Source of the DNA: a virus
Virus record (IMG/VR): IMGVR_UViG_3300031565_000223
Location: 1 to 31,487 of that record
Reading direction: 5' to 3' (one strand)
DNA length: 31,487 nucleotides
This document shows positions 20,627 to 27,319 of the stretch, one piece after another. Made by a program: the position numbers and the translations under genes. Numbering within the stretch: position 1 is the stretch's first letter; every line of letters starts with the position of its first letter. Below the pieces are notes generated by a model. The model had not been told where the DNA came from and ran no database searches. It saw only the letters and a list, made by a program, of their open reading frames with translations.

Positions 20627-22249
20627 ATGCCACAATGCCGTATTCATGGTGAACTACCCGAAACGTCCTTCTCGAAACGAGCTACAGGATATATTCCTCC
20701 GGTTTGTAAACAATGTGAGCGAGATAGCGCTCGTGAAAATCGAAAAGCGAGATATCAAGATCCTACAACTCGGGGTCTGATCCGATCTCAGAATAAATCG
20801 TGGCAACAAAATAATTCGGGTTATCTCTCTGATAAGTTCAAGAAAAAATATTCCTCCGATGAAGTATTTCGGAATCGGATTTTGGATAGAGTATCCTTAT
20901 ATAAAACCGACCCACAAGCTCACAGGTTAAAACGGGAACGAGCCGCGACATACTTCCAACAAAACAAAAGTAAAATTTATGAACGAATACAAGCCAAACA
21001 AGCCAAATATCCGGAACTGAAATTGCGCGGCGTTATTCGTTCTCGTGTTTGGGGTGCATTGAAACAATCGAAAGGTGGAGATTCTGTACTGAATCACCTT
21101 CCATATTCACTTCAAGATTTGAAGCATTACATCGAGTCAAAATTCGAATCATGGATGACTTGGGATAACTGGGGGCCAGCGTCAAATCAGCGACAGACTT
21201 GGCAAATTGACCACATTATCCCTCAGTCAATGTTTCCGTATGAATCCATGGGCTCGGATAATTTTCTTCTTTGTTGGTCCTTGAATAATCTTCGCCCTCT
21301 GGAATCGAAAAGAAATTTCACCGAAGGGAATCGTTCTGACTCATTTAATGGGTGTGAGACATTTTCTCAATTTTTGAGTTATGTTCGTAATACTGGGTAT
21401 GTGTCTGGAGTTATCGATCCGTCATATGAACGATTGAGTTTAATGAATGTTGATGATACGCTTCCTCAGCCGTTTGACGGTCTTTCATATCTTGACTCAC
21501 TTTTCCCACATAGATTCAATTCTCGTTCCGGTCAAAATCGTTCATTTATTGATTTTTGGAATGATGATCTTGAAATTCTTCGTGTTGTTGCTTATGTTGT
21601 GGCTGATGGACGTATTCCCACTCCAAAAATTATATCTACGAATGTCAAATTTAATTCATCACTCCCCGCCCATTTCTATCCGTCCGCAGCTTCGGCTCTC
21701 GTACGGAAGTATGCTTCTGGTGGAGATGTAATTGATCCATTTCTTGGGTGGGGTGGTCGAACGCTCGGAGCTCTTTGTGGCGGAGCGAAATCGATTTGTG
21801 GAACGGACTTGCAGTCCGAGTCGGTCGATGGCTGTCGTCGTTTGGTGGATGACTACGCAAAAATCCGTCTGGTGGACTCGGAATTTACCTGTCAAGATTT
21901 CGCGACATACTTACAAAACACCGAACGTCGTTTCGATTTGTTGATGACGAGTCCACCCTTCATGGCGACTGAAGACTACGGAGTGAAAGGGCACTCTGAC
22001 GTTCGTTCCTGGTCAGAACAGATCGTCCAGCCATTGGTGCGCGGCGCGTTGCGTGTCGTCAAATCCGGTGGTCATATAGCCATTCATGGGCAAGATCGTC
22101 GCAATATGCCGGTTTTGACAACTCTTTTGACAGCTTTCACGGCTGCTGGAATGGAGAAAGTTGCGGAATACCGATACGGGAAGACCGCAGGGCAGTCCGT
22201 TGTTGTATTCCTGAGGACTGGGAAGAACATAAGTACCTATTCAGTATAA
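20627..22249 (+). CDS. HNH endonuclease fused to a DNA methyltransferase
   Basis: This 540-residue fusion has three parts. Residues 4-30 hold a probable zinc finger (C4-x-x-H7-G...C27-x-x-C30). Residues 125-240 hold an HNH nuclease: IDHIIPQ with D195 and H196, then SLNNLRPLESKRN. Residues 285-535 form a class I amino-methyltransferase: AdoMet motif I as DPFLGWGGRTLGA (370-382) and catalytic motif IV TSPPF (441-445), which is typical of N4-cytosine or N6-adenine enzymes. It lies directly after the major capsid gene, has its own apparent promoter and is probably a mobile element. The methyltransferase may protect the cut site, making a one-polypeptide restriction-modification-like homing enzyme. 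Free-standing HNH enzymes are usual in phages; the fusion is the unusual part. Specificity cannot be read from sequence. Confidence 0.88.
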   Translation: MPQCRIHGELPETSFSKRATGYIPPVCKQCERDSARENRKARYQDPTTRGLIRSQNKSWQQNNSGYLSDKFKKKYSSDEVFRNRILDRVSLYKTDPQAHRLKRERAATYFQQNKSKIYERIQAKQAKYPELKLRGVIRSRVWGALKQSKGGDSVLNHLPYSLQDLKHYIESKFESWMTWDNWGPASNQRQTWQIDHIIPQSMFPYESMGSDNFLLCWSLNNLRPLESKRNFTEGNRSDSFNGCETFSQFLSYVRNTGYVSGVIDPSYERLSLMNVDDTLPQPFDGLSYLDSLFPHRFNSRSGQNRSFIDFWNDDLEILRVVAYVVADGRIPTPKIISTNVKFNSSLPAHFYPSAASALVRKYASGGDVIDPFLGWGGRTLGALCGGAKSICGTDLQSESVDGCRRLVDDYAKIRLVDSEFTCQDFATYLQNTERRFDLLMTSPPFMATEDYGVKGHSDVRSWSEQIVQPLVRGALRVVKSGGHIAIHGQDRRNMPVLTTLLTAFTAAGMEKVAEYRYGKTAGQSVVVFLRTGKNISTYSV

Positions 22250-22272
22250 TACCTATATAATATAGGTGATTG

Positions 22273-22294
22273 TTGGCTACGTTTTGGCTACGTT
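22273..22294 (+). repeat. two tandem 11-bp repeats upstream of the operators
   Basis: TTGGCTACGTT occurs at 22273-22283 and again at 22284-22294. The spacing is one helical turn and lies about 10 bases before the first operator palindrome, so a regulator binding site is possible. Confidence 0.5.
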
Positions 22295-22304
22295 TAAAAA
22301 CCTA

Positions 22305-22343
22305 CTTGACATACTGTCAAGAGAATCTTGACATGCTGTCAAG
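22305..22343 (+). promoter_or_regulatory. two tandem palindromic operators
   Basis: The palindrome CTTGACA-N3-TGTCAAG occurs at 22305-22321 and 22327-22343, both followed by AGAAT, with a 22-base period (about two helical turns). The second palindrome contains the -35 box of the promoter. A dimeric repressor bound here would block RNA polymerase and could bind both sites on one face of the DNA. Confidence 0.75.
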
Positions 22344-22356
22344 AGAATGCTATAAT
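22328..22356 (+). promoter_or_regulatory. perfect-consensus sigma70 promoter
   Basis: TTGACA (22328-22333), a 17-base spacer and TATAAT (22351-22356) match the bacterial housekeeping consensus exactly. A start near 22363 would give a leader of about 68 bases before ATG 22431. It is the strongest promoter in the window. Confidence 0.85.
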
Positions 22357-22430
22357 ACCTGTTAATCGGGAAGGGTTAGGTCCTTGACTTAACGCTCTAA
22401 CCGAAGACGCAAACCCATCTGGAGAGTAAA

Positions 22431-22880
22431 ATGTCTGAAAAACGTAAACCCGAACAGCAGCACTTGCCTCTGAATTCTAATCCTGGTCTCCTTTCAGAAG
22501 ATAAGCGCAAATGGTGCGCGAGCTCATGGAATAAGCGTGCTCTAAAACAGCCTCGAATTGCCGTATTTCATTATGCGATGAATTCAACGCCCCGGCCTAC
22601 GGCTCCTGATGAGACTATTGCTTACGGTTTTATGACCTTGAATAAATTTCATGATCGAGAACCAGAGGCCATTAGGAAAACGATTGAGGCACTCGACCCT
22701 GAATGGTTTGACTCCTACCCTAAAAAAGAAGGAACAGATTTTGATGATAGTTTTAAGAAAGCTGTTATCGGTGAGCTCGCTCGAGCCTTTTACCGACATG
22801 GTTTGGCTGCGTATGGAAAACCTGGTTTGCGTAAATCGGAAAGTGATGAGGTAACTAACTCACCGCTCGCAGCCCTTTAA
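22431..22880 (+). CDS. unknown protein expressed from the operator-controlled promoter
   Basis: This 149-residue protein has a good GGAG site 6 bases before ATG 22431. The N-terminus is basic and polar (MSEKRKPEQQ). The middle holds aromatic-rich segments (RIAVFHYAMN, TIAYGFMTLNKF), and the C-terminal half looks helical (KKAVIGELARAFYRHGLAAYG). There is no cysteine cluster, signal peptide or recognisable helix-turn-helix. It is the single gene between a perfect repressible promoter and a 16-bp hairpin, so it is a self-contained, tightly regulated unit. An early or host-takeover role is plausible but unproven. Confidence 0.7.
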   Translation: MSEKRKPEQQHLPLNSNPGLLSEDKRKWCASSWNKRALKQPRIAVFHYAMNSTPRPTAPDETIAYGFMTLNKFHDREPEAIRKTIEALDPEWFDSYPKKEGTDFDDSFKKAVIGELARAFYRHGLAAYGKPGLRKSESDEVTNSPLAAL

Positions 22881-22894
22881 GTATAGTATTCCGG

Positions 22895-22938
22895 TATTTT
22901 CCGACCCTAGTTTTTGTTATGTCTAGGGTCGGAAAATA
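22895..22938 (+). terminator. perfect 16-bp hairpin
   Basis: The arms at 22895-22910 and 22923-22938 (core CCGACCCTAG / CTAGGGTCGG with flanking A/T pairs) pair without mismatch around a 12-base loop. It begins 14 bases after the stop of the preceding gene. The lower stem is TATTTT/AAAATA, so it could act on either strand. It is a probable terminator of the operator-controlled unit. Confidence 0.7.
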
Positions 22939-22961
22939 TACGTTTAACTGTAAGGTAAATT

Positions 22962-23186
22962 ATGTTGGAACGAGGTCGATGGGGTCGTGGTAAGCCACAC
23001 ACGGCAGATGAACAGCTGCTAGTTCCTGCCAAAATTCTTGGACTCAAGGGCGACAACCCGACGCTCTACATGAAAGGCAAGCTCAAGCACGTTGAGCATG
23101 CAACTCTCGATTTCCCCAACTGGGTGAAAGTGATTCGTAATGCCGAAGTGGGCGGAGCTACTGCAGGAGCAACCTGGGTCGATTGA
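22962..23186 (+). CDS. small protein of unknown function
   Basis: This 74-residue protein starts at ATG 22962 after an AAGG at 8-9 bases. It is compact and probably beta-rich in its centre (TLYMKGKLKHVEHATLDFP), with a Gly/Ala/Thr-rich end. There is no cysteine and no membrane segment. It stands between a strong hairpin and a convergent reverse-strand gene, with three bases to the latter. No family is recognised. Confidence 0.6.
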   Translation: MLERGRWGRGKPHTADEQLLVPAKILGLKGDNPTLYMKGKLKHVEHATLDFPNWVKVIRNAEVGGATAGATWVD

Positions 23187-23189
23187 TAC

Positions 23190-23573
23190 TTATATAAGGG
23201 GCAAATTCCCCGTAATAGGCTGAAGCTTTTCTGTAGTATCCGGTCCGAAAGCGGCACAGGTGAGTGTCTGCACGCCATGAAATTCGGTTAGTCCCGCGTC
23301 ATATACGGGATGAACTGTCACATCGTGTCGTCCGGCTCTCTCAATCAGTTCCAATAGTGCATCTTCAGATGTCACTGATACGACGATTTTCTTGAACGTA
23401 CCTTGTAACCAAATTTTTTGCTCTTGCGTGATTTTTCGGGTGAAGGTTCCCGACTCGCTGATTTCGGCACTCTTTACAAGAAACATCATGGAGGCATGTG
23501 CGGCTTGAGCCGCAATTTTGCCTTTACGCATGTTGAGGTCTTTCCTCACCACTATGACTTGTTTTAAATCCAT
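23190..23573 (-). CDS. pth2: peptidyl-tRNA hydrolase, Pth2 family
   Basis: ATG 23573 is chosen because it lies 13 bases after the preceding gene's stop; a TTG at 23612 would overlap that gene. The 127-residue product begins MDLKQVIVVRKDLNMRKGKI and continues AAQAAHAS, the signature of Pth2 enzymes, which release tRNA from stalled peptidyl-tRNA. The C-terminal part, YDAGLTEFHG...TLTCAAFGP and PITGNLPLI, fits the family's second half, and length is near the usual 115-125 residues. Pth2 is the archaeal and eukaryotic type; most bacteria rely on the unrelated Pth1, so a phage copy is notable. It would act in the cytoplasm, perhaps recycling tRNA during heavy late translation or under host tRNA-directed defence. 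Confidence 0.88.
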   Translation of the reverse strand: MDLKQVIVVRKDLNMRKGKIAAQAAHASMMFLVKSAEISESGTFTRKITQEQKIWLQGTFKKIVVSVTSEDALLELIERAGRHDVTVHPVYDAGLTEFHGVQTLTCAAFGPDTTEKLQPITGNLPLI

Positions 23574-23586
23574 GTAGTTCGATGTA

Positions 23587-23847
23587 TTAACGTCGTTTAC
23601 ATTTTGCGTCAAAAGACAGTTTAAGCTTCCGAATCGCTAAATCAGCGAAATATGCGTCATCGCCTATTTCGTATGGCTCTATTCTTAGTGTTCCGAGTTC
23701 GTCCGAAGTGAGTTTAGATAGGGCATCCCTAGTCTCATCGCCTGCGGATTGAACTACGGCTCCCGGTAGCCTTCCGGGACCATGTTTGAAACGGTTGGCG
23801 ATAAAGGATAACCCTATGGTATGCTGTAATGCTTCTAGTGGTTTCAT
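23587..23847 (-). CDS. small protein of unknown function upstream of pth2
   Basis: This 86-residue protein starts with MKPLEALQHTIG at 23847 and is read toward pth2 in the same transcript, with 13 bases between its stop and the pth2 start. It contains an acidic middle (SAGDETRDALSKLTSDELG) and a basic end (KCKRR). No domain is recognised. The pairing with pth2 suggests a joint function or simple co-expression. Confidence 0.6.
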   Translation of the reverse strand: MKPLEALQHTIGLSFIANRFKHGPGRLPGAVVQSAGDETRDALSKLTSDELGTLRIEPYEIGDDAYFADLAIRKLKLSFDAKCKRR

Positions 23848-23899
23848 AACTTGTATGTAACTTTACACTTACCGTAGGTTATACTGAAGTTATGGACTC

Positions 23900-23927
23900 T
23901 TGACCTACATTGTAATATATGTATGGA
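23900..23927 (+). promoter_or_regulatory. weak candidate promoter for the lipoprotein gene
   Basis: TTGACC (23900-23905) and TATGGA (23922-23927) are spaced by 16 bases in the divergent region. The -35 box is good and the -10 box is poor, so this is tentative. Confidence 0.3.
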
Positions 23928-23990
23928 ATATTCTTCGTAAATGTTTCGGGGCTTCGTGTATATCCTTTTGTCTTTAACCTGGAGTTCTTT

Positions 23991-25370
23991 ATGGGAAAAA
24001 TTTCAAATATTCTGTTTATCTTTGGTCTGACTTTCGTATTTGCGTGTGGTGAAAATAAGACTCAACCCGAGTCAAACGTAGCGGTTGTTAACCCGCCTGA
24101 TGACTCAACTGCTGATCCCGGCCTACCTGAAGATGCCGGTTCTGGCACAGCCGGTTCTGGCACAGCCGGTTCTGGCACAGCCGGTACGGATGGCGGTGAA
24201 GCTGGTACTGGCGGTGAAGCTGGTACTGGCGGAACCGGCATGGAACCCGCCTCTGTTTGTGCTTGTAGTGGCACCAACTGCGCGATGTGTGGAAACGTTT
24301 GTGTTGACCTCGATACGGATCCGAAGAATTGCGGAGCATGTGGCTATGCGGTGGTGAACGGAAGAATGTGTTCGGATGGCGCTCCGAGCCCTGCTTGGCA
24401 GCCCATTTCCACTAATGGTGGCGCTCCTCTGCCTCGAACTGGACATGCTGCAGCTTACCTTGACGGACTTACTTCTCCGTCCGTAGATGGTGCTTTTGTT
24501 GTATCTGGTGGTTCAGATACTGTTGGTGGTCTGGCAACTAATATGATCGGTATTTATTATCCGACGTGGGATAGGTGGTCAATCGGCAGGCCCTGGCTTG
24601 GTACTGCACGCTGTCATCACGGGTCTGTTGCTTCTCGTGATAATGTTTATATTTTCGGTGGCCTTTCTGACTGTTCTAAGGATTCAAGCGTCGTCTCTAC
24701 TGATCTAGAAGTTCAAGATCGTGCAACGCTCATTTCCATGTTTCCAAAGTGGAGCTCTATTTCGGGTGTTGGTGTTGGTGTTCCCGGGCCTCGTTATAAC
24801 TTTGCACATATTTGGACGGGGATGGGTATTTTCGTTTACGGCGGGTCTGATTCTAATTCGTTGCCGCTGTCAACTGGTGCGATGTTTGATCCAGTTAGTT
24901 CAACTTGGGTTGATGCAGACTGCGCTCTTCCTGATTGCGCTCGGTCCGGTAATATGAGTGCGTTCATGAACCATGCTACCAGATCTGTAAATTTGTTTGG
25001 TGGAAGTAAGATTAACGGTCTTGATTATGTACCTATTGTTAATAATGGGTCAATTCCTCTTTCTCCAATCGGTTGGTACACACTTCCGGTTCCTAACGGC
25101 ACTCCCGATCCGTTACCGAAGCGTCATGCTGATTCTATCCACAGAGTCTTCTACCTCACGTCTGAAGATTGTTCAAGCCCTTCCGTGTTGATTTATGATA
25201 AGAAAAATGAGATGTGGTCTTCTGACACGTCTCCGACTCCTCCAGGCCTTGTTGCTGAAGCAGTGGTTGCATGGACCGGAGCTGAAATGCTTGCCTGGTC
25301 AGGTGCTTGTGGAAATTCTGCTCCGGTTTCCATCGGAGGTCGTTATCAGCCTCCCGCTTATATCCCTTGA
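23991..25370 (+). CDS. lipoprotein with Myxococcota-type Cys-rich motif and kelch-like propeller
   Basis: ATG 23991 is chosen because GGAG lies 6 bases before it and a lipoprotein signal follows at once: MGKISN, a hydrophobic stretch, then VFAC with lipidated Cys at 19. A Gly/Ser/Thr/Ala repeat linker follows (about residues 45-80). Next is a Cys-rich segment from C90 to about residue 130, including CGNVCVDLDTDPKNCGACG, a pattern I know from secreted and surface proteins of Myxococcota. The rest contains recurrent blade-like motifs (RTGHAAAY, VYIFGG, IFVYGG, VNLFGG) typical of kelch-like beta-propellers. It should be anchored in a host membrane facing outward. Likely host-derived, it could alter the surface and block superinfection, or act during release; no direct evidence favours either. 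Confidence 0.8.
   Translation: MGKISNILFIFGLTFVFACGENKTQPESNVAVVNPPDDSTADPGLPEDAGSGTAGSGTAGSGTAGTDGGEAGTGGEAGTGGTGMEPASVCACSGTNCAMCGNVCVDLDTDPKNCGACGYAVVNGRMCSDGAPSPAWQPISTNGGAPLPRTGHAAAYLDGLTSPSVDGAFVVSGGSDTVGGLATNMIGIYYPTWDRWSIGRPWLGTARCHHGSVASRDNVYIFGGLSDCSKDSSVVSTDLEVQDRATLISMFPKWSSISGVGVGVPGPRYNFAHIWTGMGIFVYGGSDSNSLPLSTGAMFDPVSSTWVDADCALPDCARSGNMSAFMNHATRSVNLFGGSKINGLDYVPIVNNGSIPLSPIGWYTLPVPNGTPDPLPKRHADSIHRVFYLTSEDCSSPSVLIYDKKNEMWSSDTSPTPPGLVAEAVVAWTGAEMLAWSGACGNSAPVSIGGRYQPPAYIP
24136..24180 (+). repeat. three perfect 15-bp coding repeats in the lipoprotein linker
   Basis: The unit ccggttctggcacag occurs three times in tandem and encodes the Gly-Ser-Gly-Thr-Ala linker. Exact identity suggests recent expansion. 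Confidence 0.9.
24192..24227 (+). repeat. two perfect 18-bp coding repeats in the lipoprotein linker
   Basis: The unit ggcggtgaagctggtact occurs twice in tandem and encodes Gly-Gly-Glu-Ala-Gly-Thr. It directly follows the 15-bp repeat array and extends the flexible linker between the lipid anchor and the Cys-rich segment. Confidence 0.85.
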
Positions 25371-25379
25371 TTATTGAAG

Positions 25380-25694
25380 ATGGATTTTTCGTATAAATGC
25401 GACACCAACAGTGGCCTTATGGTCGGCGTGAGGAAACTCAACTATGGTTTATATAGTATTTTAGTTGGTTTCCGAAACGGTAAACGTAAGCCGCCGAATT
25501 ATTATAGGATTGGACTTGTACGTAGTGGTGTCATAGATATGAAATCCATTAAAGAAATTGATGATAGTTGGAGCTTATTTGGTACGGGATATGAGTACTC
25601 ACAGATCATCGATTTGCTTCATTCTGAGTCATTCCTACTTATTCTGAATGATATCAGAAATCACGCAATAATTGATTCAGTGATGATGGAGTAA
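25380..25694 (+). CDS. small protein of unknown function
   Basis: ATG 25380 is preferred over a TTG six bases upstream. The 104-residue product begins MDFSYKCD and alternates short beta-like and charged segments (YGLYSILVGFRNGKRKPPNYYRIG). There is no signal peptide or motif. It starts 9 bases after the lipoprotein stop, so it is probably co-expressed with it, and ends three bases from the convergent gene. Confidence 0.6.
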   Translation: MDFSYKCDTNSGLMVGVRKLNYGLYSILVGFRNGKRKPPNYYRIGLVRSGVIDMKSIKEIDDSWSLFGTGYEYSQIIDLLHSESFLLILNDIRNHAIIDSVMME

Positions 25695-25697
25695 ATT

Positions 25698-26732
25698 TCA
25701 GTGCGGACGTACGGGAGGCTCATCGTCGTAGTATCCGCGTTCGTCATAGTCTCCGAGCATCTCGTTTTCTTGCAGCTCGCGGATATGTTCCGCGTCGTCA
25801 GCTTCGTCGTCTTCCGGACTAGTTCGTGGGTCGTTCATGGAGGCTATTATGCCTCGAATTTCAGCAGCTATCTTGGATCTTGATGGCTGTGTTGATGAAT
25901 CGATTCTAAGGGCAACAAGACGAATCTCGTTTGCAATATCGGAAGGTTTAGAAGATATTGTCATTTTATTTGGGTTGTAAACCAAACCAGCTTCACGTAG
26001 TTTTTCTTGTAGCGCGTTCTTGCTTTGTTTTATCTTTTGTGTCATATTCAAAATTTCATTAAGCCTATTTAGGTCACGAGGGCCAAACACCCCATCATTC
26101 TCTTCTGTTATATATTTAACGAAGTGATCAATAGTTCCGTGCGTATCAATGCCCTCGTCTCTCTCTCCTCTTCTTCTCTCCTCTTCTTTGAGATTCATTT
26201 CATCTAATTGTTTTTGTTTATTTACTCGTTTGGTGACCACTTTTGAAGTGGATAGAGCATTATCTGGAGGCTTCGATACTATATCATCTATTATGGACTG
26301 TGTGACGTTGTTTATGCTTGCTGTGTCCTGTCCTTCGGTAAATGAAGGCTTTCCGTTTTGATCAAACTCTATTTCAAACGTTCCTATGTTTTGATGCCTG
26401 GATAATTCTCCTCCTCCATGTTTGTTTTTGTTGTAGTATGCTCCTGTTAGGTTGGCAGTTACGGAAGTTCCAGGCATCGGTTCGCCCGAAAGTTCACCTT
26501 CTATGTGGATACCTCCGAGAATCCCTTTAGCATCGAAAACTCCAGGTTTTCCTGGAAATGAAAATGTGCGTCCACGAAACCCGAAACTTGGAAGTTCATC
26601 TGTATTACGTACATCCCATGTCCAGTTTATGCCAGCGCTCATGGCTTTTTGAATAATTCCTGCCAGTTCAAGGGCAGTTTTTTGTTCCATTGCAATAATA
26701 CGAGCTGCGACTCTTGATGCGATTATACTCAT
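25698..26732 (-). CDS. protein of unknown function downstream of the 2H phosphoesterase
   Basis: This 344-residue protein starts at ATG 26732 with a GGAAGG site lying inside the end of the preceding gene, so the two are translationally linked. The N-terminus (MSIIASRVAARII) is short, basic and hydrophobic but not a clear signal peptide. Residues 25-140 look beta-rich with Gly and Pro (FSFPGKPGVFDAKGILGG...). Residues 170-200 are highly charged (KEEERRRGERDEG) and probably form a coiled coil or linker, followed by helices. The C-terminal 35 residues are very acidic and Tyr-rich. No family is recognised. Confidence 0.65.
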   Translation of the reverse strand: MSIIASRVAARIIAMEQKTALELAGIIQKAMSAGINWTWDVRNTDELPSFGFRGRTFSFPGKPGVFDAKGILGGIHIEGELSGEPMPGTSVTANLTGAYYNKNKHGGGELSRHQNIGTFEIEFDQNGKPSFTEGQDTASINNVTQSIIDDIVSKPPDNALSTSKVVTKRVNKQKQLDEMNLKEEERRRGERDEGIDTHGTIDHFVKYITEENDGVFGPRDLNRLNEILNMTQKIKQSKNALQEKLREAGLVYNPNKMTISSKPSDIANEIRLVALRIDSSTQPSRSKIAAEIRGIIASMNDPRTSPEDDEADDAEHIRELQENEMLGDYDERGYYDDEPPVRPH

Positions 26733-26734
26733 TT

Positions 26735-27235
26735 TTAACCTTCCAACTCTATCATTGTTACGATTCTATCGGTCATCTCTTCACCACCCCATATCGCTAC
26801 CGACCCGACTTTCCATATGACTGGATCGAATTCTAAATCATCGCATGGATCTTCTGAGTAAGATAGAGTTATGTGTGGTTCAAACTTTGGATACTTTTCG
26901 GAGTATCCAACGTCTGCTTCTTTCATTTGTTTCGTAATCTCGGTTCTAAACTTAGCAATCGTCGGGGACTGAACCCGAGCTATAACCGGGACCCCGCTGT
27001 CCGGGTTCGCTGAGAAACAAGTTCTTGTTGCACATCCGACTAGAAACGGCTTTGTTTTTTGTGCTAAGGCCGCGACTACTGCACCTGCTCTAATCACTTG
27101 CGCTAACGGAGCCATTTTGCCGAGGTATACGAGAGTTATATGCATTTCTTCAGGCTCAGACCGTTCACCGGGAGCCTCTATCATATATAACTCTTGTGCT
27201 ATCTTCTTAGGTACTTTGATGCCTATGAACGCCAC
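26735..27235 (-). CDS. 2H phosphoesterase (LigT / 2'-5' RNA ligase-like)
   Basis: This 166-residue protein starts at GTG 27235. It carries the two signature motifs of 2H phosphoesterases, H32-I-T34-L and H121-I-T123-L-S, placed 89 residues apart as expected, within the usual length range. Members cleave or form 2',3'-cyclic or 2'-5' phosphodiester bonds in RNA or nucleotides. Phage members include enzymes that destroy cyclic nucleotide alarm signals of CBASS defence (Acb1) and possible RNA-repair enzymes. Substrate choice cannot be read from these motifs. It is the first gene of a two-gene reverse-strand unit, divergent from the gene at 27357. Confidence 0.82.
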   Translation of the reverse strand: MAFIGIKVPKKIAQELYMIEAPGERSEPEEMHITLVYLGKMAPLAQVIRAGAVVAALAQKTKPFLVGCATRTCFSANPDSGVPVIARVQSPTIAKFRTEITKQMKEADVGYSEKYPKFEPHITLSYSEDPCDDLEFDPVIWKVGSVAIWGGEEMTDRIVTMIELEG

Positions 27236-27264
27236 ACCCTAGTTATATATCAAAGGGTTACGAC

Positions 27265-27293
27265 TTGATTTTCTATGACTAACATGATTTAAT
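27265..27293 (+). promoter_or_regulatory. weak candidate promoter upstream of the minigenes
   Basis: TTGATT (27265-27270) and TTTAAT (27288-27293) are spaced by 17 bases. It would drive the strong ribosome binding site and the minigenes that follow. The boxes are only moderate matches. Confidence 0.35.
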
Positions 27294-27319
27294 ATGCGTC
27301 GTGCTTCACATTCACCAAA

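Noticed and set aside
22251-22267. ACCTATA/TATAGGT dyad after the HNH-methyltransferase as a terminator
   Set aside because: The stem is only seven A/T-rich pairs with a three-base loop and no T-tract, too weak to claim.
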